A DNA stretch of 64,000 nucleotides, taken from contig OX419343.1 in assembly GCA_948470475.1 (NCBI GenBank), positions 15,898,328-15,962,327 on the forward strand. The letters run 5' to 3'. The notes below the pieces were generated by a model that was not told where the DNA came from, searched no databases, and saw only the letters and a list, made by a program, of their open reading frames with translations. This DNA comes from Galaxea fascicularis. Its lineage: Eukaryota > Cnidaria > Anthozoa > Scleractinia > Euphylliidae. Positions 42,319-53,761 of the stretch are shown in pieces (position 1 is the stretch's first letter; the number at the start of each line of letters is the position of its first letter). Both the position numbers and the translations under genes were made by a program.

Positions 42319-43103
42319 TTATATTGATTTTAATACAAGTGCGAAAGATATATCTATGTCATTCAAATCAACTAATAGATCTTCATCATCTGTAATATAA
42401 ATTCTAACCTCATTAATTGAATTGGTATTCATTTTATTCCAGAGATAATTATGAGGTTGGATTTCAAAAGGTAGAGATCGTGTTTTAGTATTAGTACTGA
42501 AGGTATAAAGAACATTCGATTGTTTTCCTGAAATTATAGATTGACTTAACAAAGAAGTTCTAATATGCAAATTATCAATAGTGTTACTTACATTAGGAAT
42601 ATGTTCACCATAAGAACTTGAGGTTAGTTTTTTTGTTTTATCAAAACCAAGTAAATCTCCAAAATTACCACTAGCACTAAAATCGATTTGATAATTCTCA
42701 TTAAGTGCTATAAAAACATTATAAGTTGTCAAATCAAATAAGATATTAATCCCATAAGTATCAATATTTCCTGTTTTTCCAATTTTATTATGAATATAAT
42801 TATTTAAATCATCATAATCATAAATTCCATCAGGAAATGTAATTGTTTCCCATGTTGAACCTTTGTCCTTTAAAATAATCACTTTATTATTATCATAAGT
42901 AGGTCTTACATTATGCCAACTAGCTGTCATGGAAATATGACCAAGAGCTAAATAATGTTGTTTATTACTATCTAATTGTAATGAAGGTATAAGTTTATTG
43001 TAAAATCTCCAGGTTTATTTATAGGATTTTGTTTTTTGCATCTAATGATTTGAAAACTAAAACTGTGTTCACGTTCATACATATTTGTTATATAATTTTT
43101 CAT
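42319..43103 (-). pseudogene. Penton-like minor capsid protein of the provirus
   Basis: N-terminus from ATG 43103 (MKNYITNMYEREHSFQ), a shift near 42995, then HNVRPTYDNNKVIILKD, ITFPDGIYDYDDLNNYI, FGDLLGFDKTKKLT, IPNVSNTIDNLHIRTSL and RIYITDDEDLLVDLNDIDIS. This is the single-jelly-roll minor capsid (vertex) protein of Polintons. It reads open from 42930 to the end. Its start overlaps the end of the upstream gene by 29 bases, typical of compact virus genomes. Confidence 0.8.
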
Positions 43104-44353
43104 GCATTTTTTTATCAATAGCTCCTATTCGAAATATTTCATCATTTATTTGAGATAGATCATTTTTTTAAAACGGGGCTATTGTTACCAGCCATCATTG
43201 ATCCGATAATTATTTTCATACAATCTGCTAATTGATTCAGATTTTGATAATAAACCACACTTGACCCTATCATCCTTGAAGATTTATGTTTTGGAATATT
43301 AGCAAGCATGTTAAGATCATTAAAAACTCTCATTGCATCGATACTATATTTTGTTTTAGGATTGTACCTTTTAGTTAGTAGATTTATAAGTGACCTATCA
43401 ACTGGTGTATTGTATACTAAATTTCCATCTTTGTAAGCATGTAATAACATATTCATCAATTGATACATCAATCATTGGTCCACCATATTGATTATTATTA
43501 ATTTTGTAAGCATTTCTTCTTGGTTGTTTATATCTTCTAATACCTTCACCTGTGTATTTAGGGGCAACTTTTACATGTTCTAATCGTTGTATATAATCTT
43601 TATAAATATCATTTTCTTTCATTTTACATGTACGTAATGTGAGGTTAGTTTCTGTTGTTGTTAATTTTGCAAGTGGTTGGCCTTTTTGTGTTGTGTGTTC
43701 GTCAATATAATTTTTATTTTGGCCTAATCTTTTTTTTGGCGTTTGTAATATTTTTTTGAATATTTCCTTCTGTTTCATTTAATAATTGTGATGGTAATTT
43801 AAATTTATTTTCCTGTAAGAATTTTTTAGTATCTTTATTAAGGCCTTTGTCTATATCGATCATAATTGGTTTTTGTTTTGTGGGTGGTGCTAATCCCTGG
43901 TAATGTGTATAGAAAATTTCTATATTTATCAAACTTTTTATTTGTTTTTTAAATTCATCGATACTTTGTATATAGCCTGCAGTGCAGGCGGTTTTGGTGG
44001 TTTTCATCTTTCGAGTGTTTAGCCACCATTTTGGTTTCGTTGCAGACTGGGAGAATTGGGGCGAGAAAGCAATGCGAGAATGTCGGAGGGGGTGGAGGGC
44101 GGGGAAGGAAAAATAAACCGCCTGCCCGCAGCGGCTGTAAAATTCAAAAACGCCCCTAATTAGTTTCGTTTGACCGCATTTCCGGATGTCGTTTGTTAGC
44201 CAATGAAAATGAAGTAATTTCATAAAATCGGCTTCCGACAAAAACAAAGATAGAACAAAAGGAGGAAAATACTATAACCGCAGTTACAGAGCGGAGCGAA
44301 ACGATGACAAAGACACAACCGTAATTAGAGCGGATTTTAACGCTCGATTTCAA

Positions 44354-44575
44354 GTGTTGTATAGCTCTCTAAGAAGCAACAATACTAAAGAAAGGATAAA
44401 GAGACGAATAGTCGCAAAAGAAACACAACATCTTGCTACAATGAAGATTATTATATTACGTGGCTTAAATTCCTATCTTGATAACATGAGAGAGGCTGTA
44501 CTGTCACTGAATGCACTGAAACGAGCCAGACCAAAGCTACACAAAATGCTTCAGAGGGCATATAAAGGGCCATAG
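44354..44575 (+). CDS. Short frame of unknown function in the DNA transposon
   Basis: 73 codons, MLYSSLRSNNTKERIKRRIV... ending ALKRARPKLHKMLQRAYKGP. Basic, helical in appearance. It faces the RecQ-like fragment and lies inside the left end of the transposon. No family recognised. Confidence 0.35.
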   Translation: MLYSSLRSNNTKERIKRRIVAKETQHLATMKIIILRGLNSYLDNMREAVLSLNALKRARPKLHKMLQRAYKGP

Positions 44576-44859
44576 TCACTAAACAGAAACAACAAGGGTC
44601 AAAACAAACAGGCGATAAATGCAGAATTTAAACCCAGAAATGACCTTTGGTATCAAAATACATAACATGCGACTTTAGGACACGGCTGTTTCAATCACTG
44701 TCATCATCATGCTATCCCCTAAACCACCGTCTTGCCCCGCTGAAAACAAGCAAGAAGCCAAATCGGTCAATAGAACCGAGACAGAAGCGGCAAACACCCA
44801 AACAGGAGTCGTGTAGGCCTTCCAACCCCATTTTACCACATCTTCCAATCTAGCACTTG

Positions 44860-45150
44860 CAAGTGATGTCGCCGTCAAACCCATTAAAGATGCTTCAGTC
44901 AACTGATCTTGTACGATGCTTTTCAGAGGACAGACAACAACCACACACGCAGCTTTCGACGATATTTCTTTTACACGAATCAACAACTGAAAGATGAGGT
45001 TTTTACCAAAGCCCGTCGGAAGAACTGCTACCAAATCCTTTCCGTGTACAAGTATCGAAATGGCTTTTTTTTGCTCGGGATGTAATTCACGTGTCATACC
45101 CAGCTCAGAGAGAAATAAAAGAGCTTCTTCGAGAGCAGCATCAAAGCTTC
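44860..45150 (-). pseudogene. RecQ-like helicase N-terminal fragment in the DNA transposon
   Basis: Begins with FDAALEEALLFLSELG, then the Q-like motif HPEQKKAISIL and motif I VAVLPTGFGKNLIFQLL (the Ser/Thr after the lysine is Asn), then VVCPLKSIVQDQ (motif Ia) and SLASARLEDV. The Asp-Glu box and the rest are absent; the frame below 44870 loses similarity. It is a piece of a superfamily 2 helicase, either captured from the host or the relic of a transposon-encoded helicase. Confidence 0.75.
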
Positions 45151-46195
45151 GCTAGTCCGCCACTTTTCTCCCACGGAATAAGCGGTAAAAAAACTACCTT
45201 TAATTGGCAGGTATCAATCTGCTTGAGCTCTACCGCACCAATCAGATACTCCGTTCGCCCACGAACGGAGTTTCTCAAACGAACAATGAGTGCGGGCAGG
45301 CGGTTTATTCTTTCCCCTCCCCCTCCCCCCCTCCTCAATTTTTGTTTCTTTCTCCCACTGGCTTGGGAAACTTTTTACCTCGCCCCAACTCTCCACTGTT
45401 TTCCTAATTCAAGATGGCGGCCTGAACAACCGATGGAAATATCCACTCGCCCCCGCCAAAAACCGCCTGCACTGCAGGCTACTTTGTATATTTTTTTTTG
45501 TATTCTGGGGTGTTGATGATAACTATGTTATTTCATTTTCAATATCGTTAATCTCTATTTCTAAATTTAAATTTACATTAATTATTTTTTATAAACAATC
45601 GATGGTTTTTCATATTTATAAGTATTTAAAACTTCTAAATCTGTATAATCTAATTTGGCATCCAATCCTTTTACAAATTTTGTTGCATCATCTTCTTCTC
45701 TTCTTCTTTTTCATCATCATCATCATCTTCATCTTCCTCATCACCTTCTTCCTCTTCTTGTTGTTGTGTTGTGTAATGGTTCTACATCTTTTTCATCTTC
45801 AGTTTCCCAATCAGATTCTTTTTTAGTAGTAGATTTTGATTTTTTTTTTTGCGTAATGCCTGTGGTAACGTTCTACGTAGATATGGTGGTGCTATTGCTT
45901 GACGTGTCGGTGCTTGTATTGCCTTAATGCGATTAGTTTGGGTTTTGCTAAGTTGTTCAATTAAGGGTTCTCTCAGTGTTTAAAAAAAATCACTTCTTTG
46001 TATACCTACACCACTTTCTACATTTTTAATTTGATTTTTTTTTCTGTAAGCGATGTTTTAAGATTATAGCGGAGTAATTGTGAATCAGCATATTTTCTGA
46101 TATTACTTAAATCCATTATATAATTATATGTTAAAACAACACTTATCTTTATAATTACGTGTTCAAACAACATTTAATCTAACTTAATTATATTA

Positions 46196-46816
46196 ATGAA
46201 AATACCAAATTCTGATAAACCAAAATCAAATCAGAAGATAATAGAAAATTGTGTGATTTTCTTAGTGAAGATTACAGAATGCTAATTTCAGGGCAAAGTA
46301 GATGTGGTAAAACAAATACTTTAATGTATATACTTAGAGACATTAGTTTATTATGATAAAATAGATATGTCCACACCAAATAGTCATCAAGAAAAAATAC
46401 AATATTTGAAACAATTGATGGATCGAATATCCAATAAAATTGGTTATCCTATTTTGGAAATAGGAACAGCTAACGATATTAAAGATACCTCTGAATATCC
46501 AAATAATAGAAAAGTAGTTGTATTTGATGATTTAATAAATGAACCAGAAAAGATTCAAAATAAAATAGCTAATCATTATACAGATGGCAGGCATCATAAA
46601 ATTTATTTGAGCCAAAGTTATTATGATGTACCACCCAAAATAATATTAAATTGTAGTCATCTATTATTATATCCTCCAGTAACTAAAAATCATTTGAATA
46701 TAATAGCAAAAGAAAATTTATTTGATCCAATATTGTTTAATAAATTAGGACCATATGAATTTTTATTTGTAGATAAAGAGAAAAAATGTTACAAAAAATT
46801 TGATGAAGTAATATAA
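46196..46816 (+). pseudogene. A32/FtsK-type genome-packaging ATPase of the provirus
   Basis: Walker A in ISGQSRCGKTNTLMY (about 46285-46325), Walker B in VVVFDDLINE (46519-46548) and a sensor-like YLSQSYYDVPP. These are the marks of the packaging ATPase of Polintons and large DNA viruses, which drives DNA into the capsid. Two frameshifts (near 46255 and 46350) interrupt the N-terminal third; 46367-46816 is open. It is divergently transcribed from the gene ending at 46116, with an 80-base A/T-rich gap likely holding two promoters. Confidence 0.82.
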
Positions 46817-46831
46817 TCACTATATATAATT

Positions 46832-47581
46832 GATGGGAATTTTCAATAATCTTGAGAAATACTTACAAAAAAACATTTCTGATCATATAAGAAATATTAC
46901 TCAACAAATTATAGTACAAGGTGGTGGAAGGAAATTAGATGCAAACAATAATTATGATATTCAAGACAAAAAATTAGCTAATGTAGCCGAGGGAACAGAA
47001 GCCTAGGATGGGATTGTATTTCATTAACTAGAGACAGCCTCAGCCAGTAAGGTTGATAAAAGCCTTCTAAGCACCCCTGCTCAAAATATTGGGTCTGGTA
47101 AAATACCAACCTATGGTACAAATAATGCGATTTTTTGCAATCAAATTAACATTAGTGATGAATATAATGACACTTGATATTAAACCAAGAGTTCAGGATT
47201 TTTCAAATGTACCCCCTTTACATTCCTAAGATTAAAAATTATCATGGTAGAGCTGGAAGAAGAACATCAGATTTTGTTATTAATAGTATTGATAATAATA
47301 TAACAGGAACATTAAATTTAAGAAGAAATTGTTGGAAAGTTGATCATACCACAATCAATACCACAGCCGCTGAATTAAATAGATTAAATGGTTCGAATAG
47401 TACAAGTATAACTTTTGATAAACTGGTTGTATATAGTTATCATGGATTGGTTAGGAATAACAGAATCTTGATGTTTCCATATGACAGTGGTAATTTTGCA
47501 AGAATTATTTGTCAAAGCAGATCACTGCCAAAAACATTTTTTGTACCTAATACAACCAAAGATGCGGTATTTATTGTATGA
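46832..47581 (+). pseudogene. Fiber-like gene 1 of the provirus
   Basis: From ATG 46832: MGIFNNLEKYLQKNISDHIR, a Gly-rich patch, DIQDKKLANVAEGTEA, then stops and shifts, LETASASKVDKSLLSTPAQN and, after a shift near 47180, an open stretch rich in N, T and S ending KTFFVPNTTKDAVFIV. The KLANV and ETASASKV style recalls shaft repeats of viral or phage fibers. The position after the ATPase fits a receptor-binding spike. Attribution is tentative. Confidence 0.45.
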
Positions 47582-47599
47582 GAAACTAATCAAACAATA

Positions 47600-48035
47600 A
47601 ATGGGGTTGTCTATAAATTCAATGTGATCTGTGTGATACGGATTATGTTGGCTATACTTGCCGACACCTTTTTCAACGCATTGAGGAGCACAAGCACTCT
47701 GCTATTGGAAAATACCTGCGTGACGCCCACAATCAGAGGAACAAAAATCTTCGTGAACAATTTGCCATTCTTAGGAAATGTCGTGGGAAATTTGAATGCT
47801 TAATTTACGAAATGCTCTTTATCCAAGAAATGAAATCTGAGCTGAACACTCAATCTGACTCAATCAAAGAAAAACTATTTAACACCTAAGTGTTACCGTC
47901 TACGTTCCACATTGCAGTGTTTTAATTATATGCAACGAGTTTTTCACACACATTTTTAGTATTTAAAGAACTCACGAGAATCTGACTTAGTTTTTAATTT
48001 TTTACAAATTTGAAAATGATGAGTGAATCATCGAA
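47600..48035 (+). mobile_element. Penelope-like element, 3' fragment with GIY-YIG nuclease
   Basis: An open stretch of 90 codons (47620-47889) encodes QCDLCDTDYVGYTCRHLFQR, then IEEHKHSAIGKYLRDAH and ends KEKLFNT, the GIY-YIG endonuclease domain at the C-terminus of EN-bearing Penelope-like elements. The tail to about 48035 includes the gatgagtgaatcatcgaaat motif. The RT is missing. Inserted between two fiber-like genes. Confidence 0.82.
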
Positions 48036-49249
48036 ATGTCATTCAAAATTATTATCACTAATTTTTATTCTCAATTGTTTGTCCAAAAACCTTTGTTATT
48101 AGAATATGTTGATTCACAAATAAAACCATCACCATCTCATGATGATATCAACATATACAAATATATAATGAGCACTAATGAAATTAGTGCTGAAGATGAT
48201 GTATGGATTTCTGATAAAATAGATAATTTATCTTGGTCTGCTCATCCTATTAATAAAAAGGTATTATATTTCACAATGACTAAAGATAATATTTTTCCAA
48301 CTTATAAGGGTACATTTGGTTTCAATATATATCCTGTGACTACTGCAGAATCTACATTAATTATTGAAATATTCGTTACTAATGAAGCTTATTGGAAAGA
48401 AGTTGCATTAGCTACACAGGGAAAAAATATATCAATTACATTATAAAGATGCTAAATTTTCATATATGGTTGGGTCAACAAAATATTATTATTTCAAAGC
48501 AATAGTAAACATAAGAAAAAGAATTGTTCAAACACCACTAATTCAACAATTATATTTAGTTTTGACCATTTATCAAGTAGATAATTATCAGCTGCTCCAG
48601 ATAATCTTCCATTATATCTTGCAGCTTACGGTGTTGATTATAACACTAATCATGTTGATCCTTCTGTTTATGATGGTCCTCCATTTACAATGGAAGATGG
48701 TAAAATGACAATGAAAGTTGATTTGAATATTAATGATAAAGGAATATATAATAGAAATTATTTATTATTTAAAATGACTGATGGTGGTAAGGAACTTGGT
48801 TTGGGTACAGATCTTGATTTATCTGGTCATAATATAAAACAAGGAAGTAATAATGTAATGAGTGGTGATGAAAATGGTTATGGTATTTTTACAAATGGTA
48901 TTAAAGTTGGTGATGATGATAAATTTGAAGTTAGTGATAGAATTTATTTTAATGAAAATGTAGATTTGAAAATTTTTTCAATATATAATCATAAAAAAAA
49001 TTAATTATGATAATACAAACAATGAAATCAAATTCAATCAATCTACAAATATTCATGATAAATTAAAAATTGAAGATCGTATTTATTGTCTTGAACATTT
49101 GGATTTAGGTGGTCATTCATTACTAAATGCTGGATTAAAATAGAGCTATGTTAGAGGTTATAGAAATAAAAATGCAAGTAAATATTTTATATTTGATGAG
49201 GGTTTTGATTTTGCATTAAACCTAGTTTAGTAACTGGGTTAATTCTTTA

Positions 49250-49807
49250 TTATACCTTGCGAATGTGGATAAGAAGCAAGAAAATATCGGCCTCAAAATC
49301 GCAACCATTGAGGAAGAAAACAGAGCTTAAATTAAAGACTTAGAAACAAAAAATCTGTATCTCGATGCATACTCCCGAAGGGAGAACATTAAGTTTGAAA
49401 GCATCAATGAATTCGAAGAAGGCAGTGATAAAGAGAATACTGAACATGTCCTTCGTTTGTTTATGGAAACCGAGCTTGGTTTTATGGATGCAAGCAGCGT
49501 AGAAATAAAACGACTCCACCGGCTGGGAAAAAGGAAGGAGAATGAGCCAAGGCCTATCCTCGCAAGATTCTTGAGATACAAGAACGGCGAGAAGATCCTA
49601 TCGCTGGAAAGACGTCTTAAAGACAGCAACTATAAAATGTACCAAGACCTACCATACGAAATCGTCCAGAGGAGAAAACGGCTAATGGCTACTTTTAAGA
49701 AAGCCAAGGCCAATGAAATCCCTGCAGCTTTCAGCAAGGCTCAACCAGATAAACTTTTCAATAGAGGTAAGCTGCGGCCCGAAGGAAAAATCCTGGAAAT
49801 CCCGTAG
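49250..49807 (+). pseudogene. L1-type ORF1 protein
   Basis: A coiled-coil part (KKQENIGLKIATIEEENRA) with a stop at 49328, then DLETKNLYLDAYSRRENI, the start of the RRM-like domain, KRLHRLGKRKENEPRPILARF and ALSLERRLK-type blocks to 49807. This is the RNA-binding chaperone of L1-like elements. 49457-49807 reads open. Confidence 0.75.
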
Positions 49808-50267
49808 TGTAGTACTTTTTTTTTCTCATTGTTTAACACCTCAGTTTAATTTAGGAAAATATACTTAGACAATTATTTTCTTCACTTTTTGCGCTTAATA
49901 TTTTGATGTTAAATATTTTTCTAGTTACGACTTATGTGGACGGCCTAACCCGCCTTTGGATAGTAACATCGATAATGCACATCCAAAAAATAGGGTTTTT
50001 TATCGAGCTTATGCAATGCGAATTGCTGCTTTTTTTTCTTTCCCAAAATTCCAGGTTTGATTGCAAAAGCCGCTTTGTTTGTGTATGTTTATGTGTATCT
50101 TTGTTTTTACTTACAGCTACGAGTGTTTTGTTTAAAATACCCTTTTTACACCACCAGCGTATTTGCATACAAAAGGGCAAACCAATTTATTCTGTGGGTC
50201 CCTTGCCGCTTAAATCATGTTTACAAGTCACGCCTTTTGAGGTGTCCGCATTATAATCTCTGGAGAT

Positions 50268-52247
50268 TTAAAGCTTAGCTCTTTGAATGTAAGGGGTCTG
50301 GGAGAGGTCTCAAAACGAAAAGAAATCTTCAACTGGCTAAGGAAAAAATTCTCAATTTACATACTCCCAGAAGTACATTGCATTATGGCTTCGGCCTCTC
50401 GATCCAACAATGGATACGAACTCTTTATTGTGATATTGAAAGATGCATAATAAATAACGGGTGGATGAGCGATTGTTTTAAAATTGAAAGAGGGGTGAGA
50501 CAAGGCTGCCCTTTATCTCCATATTTATTTCTTCTTTCTGTCAAAGTTCTAGCTAACGCAATTTGACGGGACCCTAGTATTGAAAGTATTTCAATCAGCC
50601 AAAATGAAATTAAATTAAGTCAATATGCAGATGATACCACATTAATTCTAGACGGCTCACAAGACACGCTTCAAATCTCTCTCGACGTTATAGAAAAATT
50701 CAGCAAGATATCTGGCCTCAGACTTAACAACAAAAAAGCCGAAGCATTATGGATAGGTTCAAAGCCGAGAAGCTCAGAACTCTTGTGTCCAGAAAAAGAT
50801 TTCAAATGGCAAGAGCTGAAAAATATAACACTAGGAGTTTGGCTCTCAATAGACTCTGAACTAACCATGACTCTGAATTTCGAAGAAAAAAACGAAAAAA
50901 GTTCAGAACGTACTTAAAAATTGGCAGTATCAAAGATTAAGCTTACTTGGAAAATCGCTGTATTAAAAAGCCTAGTCGCCTCCCAGCTGGTTAATGTCAT
51001 TTCTCCTTTGCAAACAAACCACCAAGCTATCAAGAATTGAACAAAGCTTTTTATCATTTCCTATGGGACGAGAAACCCGACAAGATTAAAGGAAACGTTA
51101 TAATTAGCGAGTACAGCGATGGTGGGCTTAAAATGATTGATCTTTTCTCATTCAGTAAATCCTTAAAAACTATCTGGATCAAAAAATATCTTGACAAAAC
51201 AAACATGGGAAAATGGAGACTTTTCTTGACCTAGAACTCGGCAGATACGGGGGGAAGCTGTATGTTTGGGTAGCCTAGACAAAAAAGATACGAAAAACCA
51301 CTTTCAAACTTCTGATATATTCGTTAATGAAATACTGCTGATTTGGGCCGAGGTTAATTTTAATAGCAACATCTCTTCCTTAGAGCAGTATAAAACACAG
51401 CGTCTCTGGAATAATACTTTAATAAGAATTGACAACAAACCTGTATATTTTCGAGAATGGCTTGCCAAAGGAATTTTGACAGTCGACCTGTTTCCTCTCC
51501 TATACAGAGTTTTTAAACAAATATCATTGCAAAAATTGCCCACTTGCTTTCAGTGGGATTATCGCATCGTTAAAGACAATGAAGAAGAGATTCAAGGAAA
51601 ATATTGACAGTCTGGAAACTGCTGAGGTTGAATCTTTCACTAGAGCTTTCCAAAAAACGAAGAAACCCAGCAGTTTAACGTATATAAATCTCGTTGCAAC
51701 AAAGAGTGAAAAACCGAGAGCTTCCCAAACAAAATTGTACAGAGATTGTGACCTTAATGAGGAAGAAATAGATAAGAAAAAAACATTTCAGCTTACGAGA
51801 ACATGCAAAAAAAGTACCAACATAATTATTTTTCAGTTTAAATTTCTCCATAGACGCCTGCCTACAAATTCCTTTTTGTGTAAGATTGAAATGAAAGATA
51901 ATGATCTTTGTACCTTCTGTAAGGAAGTAACAGACACTTTGCTTCACCTTTTTTGGCAATGCAAGGTAACCTTTTTTCAATGGCTACAGTCATCCTCTTT
52001 AATTCAGAAGGGTAATCATCTTGCCATGGCCACTGCTTTGGGCCTGAAACCAGACAATTCAAATACAAAACTGAAAATAAATTTCTCCTGTCTCATGAGC
52101 AGATACTATATTTCGAAGTGTAAGTTGAGAGATGAAATTCCCAACCTTTCACAATTTCTGCGCCTTTTGAAAAAAACTTATGAAATCGAAACAAGCGGAC
52201 TCAACCTCCAGCCTGAAAAATGGAAACCTCTCCTTGGCTACCTTTGA
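50268..52247 (+). pseudogene. L1/Tx1-type ORF2 with large internal deletion
   Basis: Start of the AP endonuclease (LKLSSLNVRGLGEVSKRKEI), jump near 50375, then RT motif B (GVRQGCPLSPYLFLLSV), motif C (QYADDTTLILDGS), a run of shifts, LGKVWLS-type thumb region, and the C-terminal region with WAEVNFNSNISS, KFLHRRLPTNSFLCKI and a Cys/His cluster (CTFCKEVTDTLLHLFWQC). The final frame 51579-52247 is open. No active enzyme remains. Confidence 0.8.
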
Positions 52248-52765
52248 GGGGTTAAGAGCGCAAAAATTTGCAAAACTTAAATCGCGTGACCTTATTAGCG
52301 ATATTTCCGACATAGTGGCCTATCTATGCTTGTCCAAATACGTAATCGGATTTTGTAGTCTTAGTCAACAATATGGAACAGCATTCAGTAACAATGGAAA
52401 ATTTTAAACTACATAAGAAATGTATGTAAACATGCCATCTCAATGTAACTTAACTTAAAGCTGTAAGTAGTGTTCTGTAGATTTGTTAGTTAGATTGTAT
52501 TTCAGTATGTAGATTGTAACGTGTAGAAAAAATAATTATTATTCATTATTATAAAAACAGCCGTAATTTTGCTTATGAAAGTGTTATTTTAACTTTAACA
52601 TCAAAATAATGGTGTAAGACATGCTTTTGCTGGAAGTTCACAGGCAGAAGATGGCCTAGTTCAATATCATTCCCCTACTAATTTTAGGACTAATTATTTT
52701 TTTCATCTAGAAATGAAGATTTTATGTTAATTGTTGAATATGAAAGTTAATCCAGCTTATTAAAT

Positions 52766-53262
52766 ATGGCAAAAACTAAAAAAGTATCTGTTTTCAACTT
52801 CAATCATATTGACAAACAATTGGAAGAAGAACGAAAAGAAGAATTAATGGATTGTATGAATATTACAATAAAAAAGAATGGATATATACTAAAGCAGCAA
52901 AATATTTCATCAAGAAAAAGAAAATCTTAAAAACTACCTCATATATCCTTGCATTAGTAGGTGGAGTATCAACAGGAATTACATTGAATCCTATTTTATT
53001 AGCTTCTATTTCAGCTCCTGATCTAATATTATCTTTTTATCTAGACTTGTTAAAAAAAGAATCCTACAATAAAGCATTAACAACTTATCAAAAAATATTA
53101 AATGATATTAGAGCATATTTAAGAGGTAATGAATACCATCATAATAACTTTATAAATAAGTTGAAAACAATTGATAATTTTTTTATTGAAACTACAACTA
53201 ACATTTCTGATAAGTTTGAAAAAAATAAGACAACAAATTTATTACTGAGCAAGCTAAGGTAA
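52766..53262 (+). pseudogene. Hydrophobic Polinton-associated protein of unknown function
   Basis: From ATG 52766 (AKTKKVSVFNFNHIDKQLEE); a one-base loss near 52853 moves it to the frame at 52852-53262: YEYYNKKEWIYTKAAKYF, then two hydrophobic stretches (ILALVGGVSTGITLNPILLA and SAPDLILSFYLDLL) and a helical tail. It could be a membrane or membrane-active protein. I recall it as frequent in cnidarian genomes, but know no role. Starts 16 bases after the fiber gene stop and converges with the VLTF3-like gene. Confidence 0.6.
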
Positions 53263-53269
53263 CTTGCAT

Positions 53270-53735
53270 TTAATGGTTTTATAACATTTCTTCCACCATG
53301 AGTTATTATTTTCAGTGATTCATATTGTATGTTTAATAATTTCAAAATCTCATTAAGTAAAAAATTTATACTAATAATTCTTTTTCTAGATGGTTGTTGG
53401 TCATGGTAATTACCTATTAAATTAAATATTTTATAAATTTTGTTTTTGATATCATAATTTATGTTTATTTCTAATGCATTAACTATTTTTTGAATATGAT
53501 ATTTTCGATGATAAATACTTTTGGTATGTATTTTGAACAAATTTTCATGACAATTAAAATATTCCGTTTTGAAATCATAACCATTGACTCGGCCACAATT
53601 TATACATGTTATATATCCATTTTCTGTTATGTTGTTTTTATGTTTACAACATTCATTATTTTATTTATTTGGTGGATCTGATATTCTTTCATCACAAAAT
53701 GGGCATAATACAAATAATATATATTATAATTGAAA
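53270..53735 (-). pseudogene. VLTF3-like zinc-ribbon protein of the provirus
   Basis: Two Cys pairs in the N-terminal part (CPFCDERISD region and CCKH, then ITCINCGRVNGYDF) form a zinc ribbon; the frame shifts near 53640 and 53540. The C-terminal part has YHRKYHIQKIVNAL and PSRKRIISINFLLNEILKLL, similar in pattern to poxvirus late transcription factor 3 and its giant-virus relatives (Y.R..H, and R.N...Y.L.K...LL). This would make it a late-gene transcription factor. A profile search would be needed to confirm. Confidence 0.6.
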
Positions 53736-53761
53736 ATATTTTTTATATAATAATATAAAAT

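Larger units (their letters stand above)
43974..45480. mobile_element. DNA transposon with palindromic ends and 11-bp target duplication
   Basis: The ends are perfect inverted repeats for the first 21 bases (AGCCTGCAGTGCAGGC...), themselves palindromic, and weaker similarity runs on for about 190 bases to an inner AATAAACCGCCTGCCCGC motif. The flanks ACTTTGTATAT (43963-43973, 45481-45491) are an 11-base target duplication, a length typical of Mutator-like elements. Inside are a RecQ-like helicase fragment (minus) and a short plus-strand frame. No transposase recognised, so non-autonomous or of an unknown type. Confidence 0.85.
43075..46116 (-). pseudogene. Unnamed Polinton structural-region gene, split by a DNA transposon
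   Basis: Starts at ATG 46116 (MDLSNIRKYADSQLLRYN) and ends at 43075. The coding pieces 46116-45481 and 43973-43075 are parted by a 1.5-kb transposon with an 11-base target duplication. The first piece is basic with an acidic Glu/Asp stretch; the second has GEGIRRYKQPRRNAYKINNN, YKDGNLVYNTPVDRSLINLL and a PKHKSSRMIGSSVVYYQNLN block. I recall this protein as common in cnidarian Polintons but know no function. Frameshifts near 43150, 43435, 43770 and within 45.7-46.0 kb. Confidence 0.65.
49215..52565 (+). mobile_element. L1/Tx1-like LINE, internally deleted
   Basis: A 3351-base insertion between 7-base target duplications ATTTTGC (49208-49214, 52566-52572). It has an ORF1 (coiled coil plus RRM-like) and an ORF2 with the first residues of the endonuclease, a deletion near 50375 that removes the rest of the endonuclease and the RT fingers, then RT palm and C-terminal region with stops. 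3' end has an A/T-rich tail. Confidence 0.85.
48036..52750 (+). pseudogene. Fiber-like gene 2 of the provirus, split by a LINE
   Basis: Coding pieces 48036-49214 and 52573-52750 flank a 3.35-kb LINE and its target duplication. The first part (48036-48446) is open; later parts carry repeats of the form DLDLSGHNIKQGSNN and LEHLDLGGHSLLNAG, GIFTNGIKVGDDDKF and a C-terminal HAFAGSSQAEDG block ending EYES. Repeats with LDL.GH.I are typical of beta-helical fiber shafts. At least three frameshifts. The true start may have been lost at the Penelope insertion. Confidence 0.5.

Noticed and set aside
43995..44247. N-terminal extension of the provirus gene frame on the minus strand
   Set aside because: This part of the frame belongs to the DNA transposon inserted at 43974; the viral gene resumes at 45481.
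44860..45150. Host RecQ helicase gene
   Set aside because: Only the first motifs are present and the fragment lies wholly between the inverted ends of a transposon with a target duplication.
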